Shown here: in pieces, positions 12,409 through 13,528 of the stretch | How positions within the stretch are numbered: the stretch's first letter is position 1 | How the letters are laid out: each line of letters opens with the position of its first letter | Origin: an uncultured Collinsella sp. | GTDB lineage: Bacteria; Actinomycetota; Coriobacteriia; Coriobacteriales; Coriobacteriaceae | Assembly: GCA_934630385.1 (NCBI GenBank) | Contig: CAKTWE010000046.1 | Coordinates: 1-13,528, forward strand | Reading direction: 5' to 3' | Length of the DNA stretch: 13,528 nucleotides | Program-made: the position numbers and the translations under genes | Notes under the pieces: model-generated | What the model was told of the DNA's origin: nothing | Database searches by the model: none | What the model saw: only the letters and a program-made list of their open reading frames with translations

Positions 12409-13528
12409 ATGGCACCAGCTCAGTCCGATTTTCAACCGCAACCAGCGCCCAAGGCCACCCCGGCAGCGCAAGCCGCTATCGGTGACGGTCTTGTTGCCGA
12501 GGCTCAAGCTTTTGCAGACAAGCTTGCTGCGTGGCGCCACGACCTGCATCAGACGCCCGAGTTGGGTAATCGACTTCCGCAAACCTCTGCGTATATCCAG
12601 GCACGTCTGACCGAGATGGGCATCCCGTTTGCCACGCTCGTCGACGGCTCCTGTGTTGTGGGTCTCATCGGTGCCGGTGCGGCCGTGGCGGCCCAGGGCA
12701 ACGGTACGTGCACGGACGATCAGGCCGGCACGGTCATCATGCTGCGCGGTGACATGGATGCCCTTCCCGTCGCGGAAGAGTCGGGCGAGCCTTTCGCCTC
12801 TGTCAACGGCTGCATGCATGCTTGTGGCCACGATATGCATGCGACGGCCCTGCTTGGTGCCGCCCGCCTGCTCAAGGCTCGCGAGGCCGAGCTTGTCGAT
12901 GCCAATGCCACGGTTAAGCTGCTGTTTCAGCCGGGCGAGGAAACCTTTGAGGGCGCCCGCGCTGCCATTGCCGATGGCCTGCTGCAGAACCCGCGTCCCC
13001 AGGCGGCTTTCGCCATGCACGTTAACAGCCAATCGCCGCTCGGCCTGGTGCTCTATGGCAGCCCCGCGCTTTCGGGCGTATACGGTTTCCGCATCACGCT
13101 GCAGGGCAAGGGTGGCCATGGCTCCAGCCCCGAGATCTGCATCGACCCCATCACGGCGGGTGTGCATGTGCACCTGGCACTCCAGGAGCTCATCTCCCGC
13201 GAGGTGCCGGCGGCCAAGGAGGTCGCACTCACCGTGGGTAAGTTTGCCGGCGGACAGGCGGCAAACGTCATTCCCGACACCTGCGTGCTCGAAGGAACGC
13301 TGCGCGGCTTTGACGTCGAGCTCATGGCGCATCTTAAGACCCGCATCGCCGAGGTTGTCAATGGCGTCGCGGCAACGTATCGCACGCCGGCGACCATCGA
13401 GACACTCTCGGATGTTCCGCCGCTCGTACTCGATGACGATATGACGCAGGTGTCGCTTGGCTACGTGGGCGCGGTGCTGCCCAAGTCCGCCTTCCTGCCG
13501 CTGTTCCACGCCATGGCGAGCGAGGACT
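12409..13528 (+). CDS. M20 family (M20D) metal-dependent amidohydrolase (5' part)
   Basis: First 373 residues of a cytosolic zinc-type amidohydrolase of the hippurate/N-acyl-amino-acid hydrolase group; the frame runs off the window. Motifs are WRHDLHQTPELG (42-53), RGDMDALP (113-120), MHACGHDMHAT (136-146) with likely metal ligands C139 and H141, FQPGEE (173-178) with likely general base E177 and ligand E178, AMHV with H204, and the dimerisation-domain motif GKGGHGSSP (233-241). The last visible residues, ASED, match the start of the conserved SEDF motif, so some tens of residues and the final histidine ligand are missing. A Pro/Ala/Gln-rich N-terminal stretch (about 1-25) and an Ala/Gly-rich stretch at about 89-107 before RGDMDALP may be family variation. 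GGAGGG (12398-12403) five bases before ATG supports the start. The natural substrate is unknown; it stands alone after a terminator. Confidence 0.9.
   Translation, partial: MAPAQSDFQPQPAPKATPAAQAAIGDGLVAEAQAFADKLAAWRHDLHQTPELGNRLPQTSAYIQARLTEMGIPFATLVDGSCVVGLIGAGAAVAAQGNGTCTDDQAGTVIMLRGDMDALPVAEESGEPFASVNGCMHACGHDMHATALLGAARLLKAREAELVDANATVKLLFQPGEETFEGARAAIADGLLQNPRPQAAFAMHVNSQSPLGLVLYGSPALSGVYGFRITLQGKGGHGSSPEICIDPITAGVHVHLALQELISREVPAAKEVALTVGKFAGGQAANVIPDTCVLEGTLRGFDVELMAHLKTRIAEVVNGVAATYRTPATIETLSDVPPLVLDDDMTQVSLGYVGAVLPKSAFLPLFHAMASED

Overview
The window is 13.5 kb of gene-dense, GC-rich bacterial DNA with every convincing gene on the + strand. Strong AGGAGG-type ribosome binding sites, the gene families present and short GGGGAC-type intergenic repeats suggest a Gram-positive actinobacterium of the Coriobacteriia, most likely Collinsella or a close relative. 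That assignment is inference from style; there is no rRNA gene to prove it.

Layout. (1) 1-2605: the 3' end of pstB (phosphate ABC transporter ATPase), then an OmpR/PhoB-type response regulator and its membrane sensor kinase, which looks like a phosphate-sensing pair beside the pst genes. (2) 2777-5503: a GNAT acetyltransferase of the ElaA type and the Hsp90 chaperone htpG, whose leader holds a terminator-like hairpin. (3) 5504-10895: a 436-base intergenic region, then two translationally coupled YhgE/Pip-type membrane proteins with one N-terminal membrane segment, a large extracytoplasmic coiled-coil region and a C-terminal membrane domain. (4) 10896-13528: a second long intergenic region, an EamA/DMT transporter with a structured leader and a strong terminator, and the first 373 codons of an M20 amidohydrolase that runs off the window.

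The most notable discovery is a pair of non-coding elements, A (5506-5673, right after htpG) and B (10975-11142, after the second YhgE gene). They align without gaps over 137 columns (102 identical). Of the 35 differences, 26 fall in 13 base pairs that change on both sides and still pair, while the internal loops, the GACC-AGAA-GGTC cap and the flanks stay nearly fixed. This is the pattern of a conserved folded RNA, or folded single-stranded DNA, not of ordinary spacer. Element B is also enclosed by a 62-base imperfect inverted repeat absent from A, which could refold it. I do not recognise the family; it may be undescribed or may already be in a structured-RNA catalogue.

Genes probably working together are pstB with the two-component pair, and the two YhgE/Pip proteins. 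htpG, the acetyltransferase, the DMT transporter and the amidohydrolase look like independent units.
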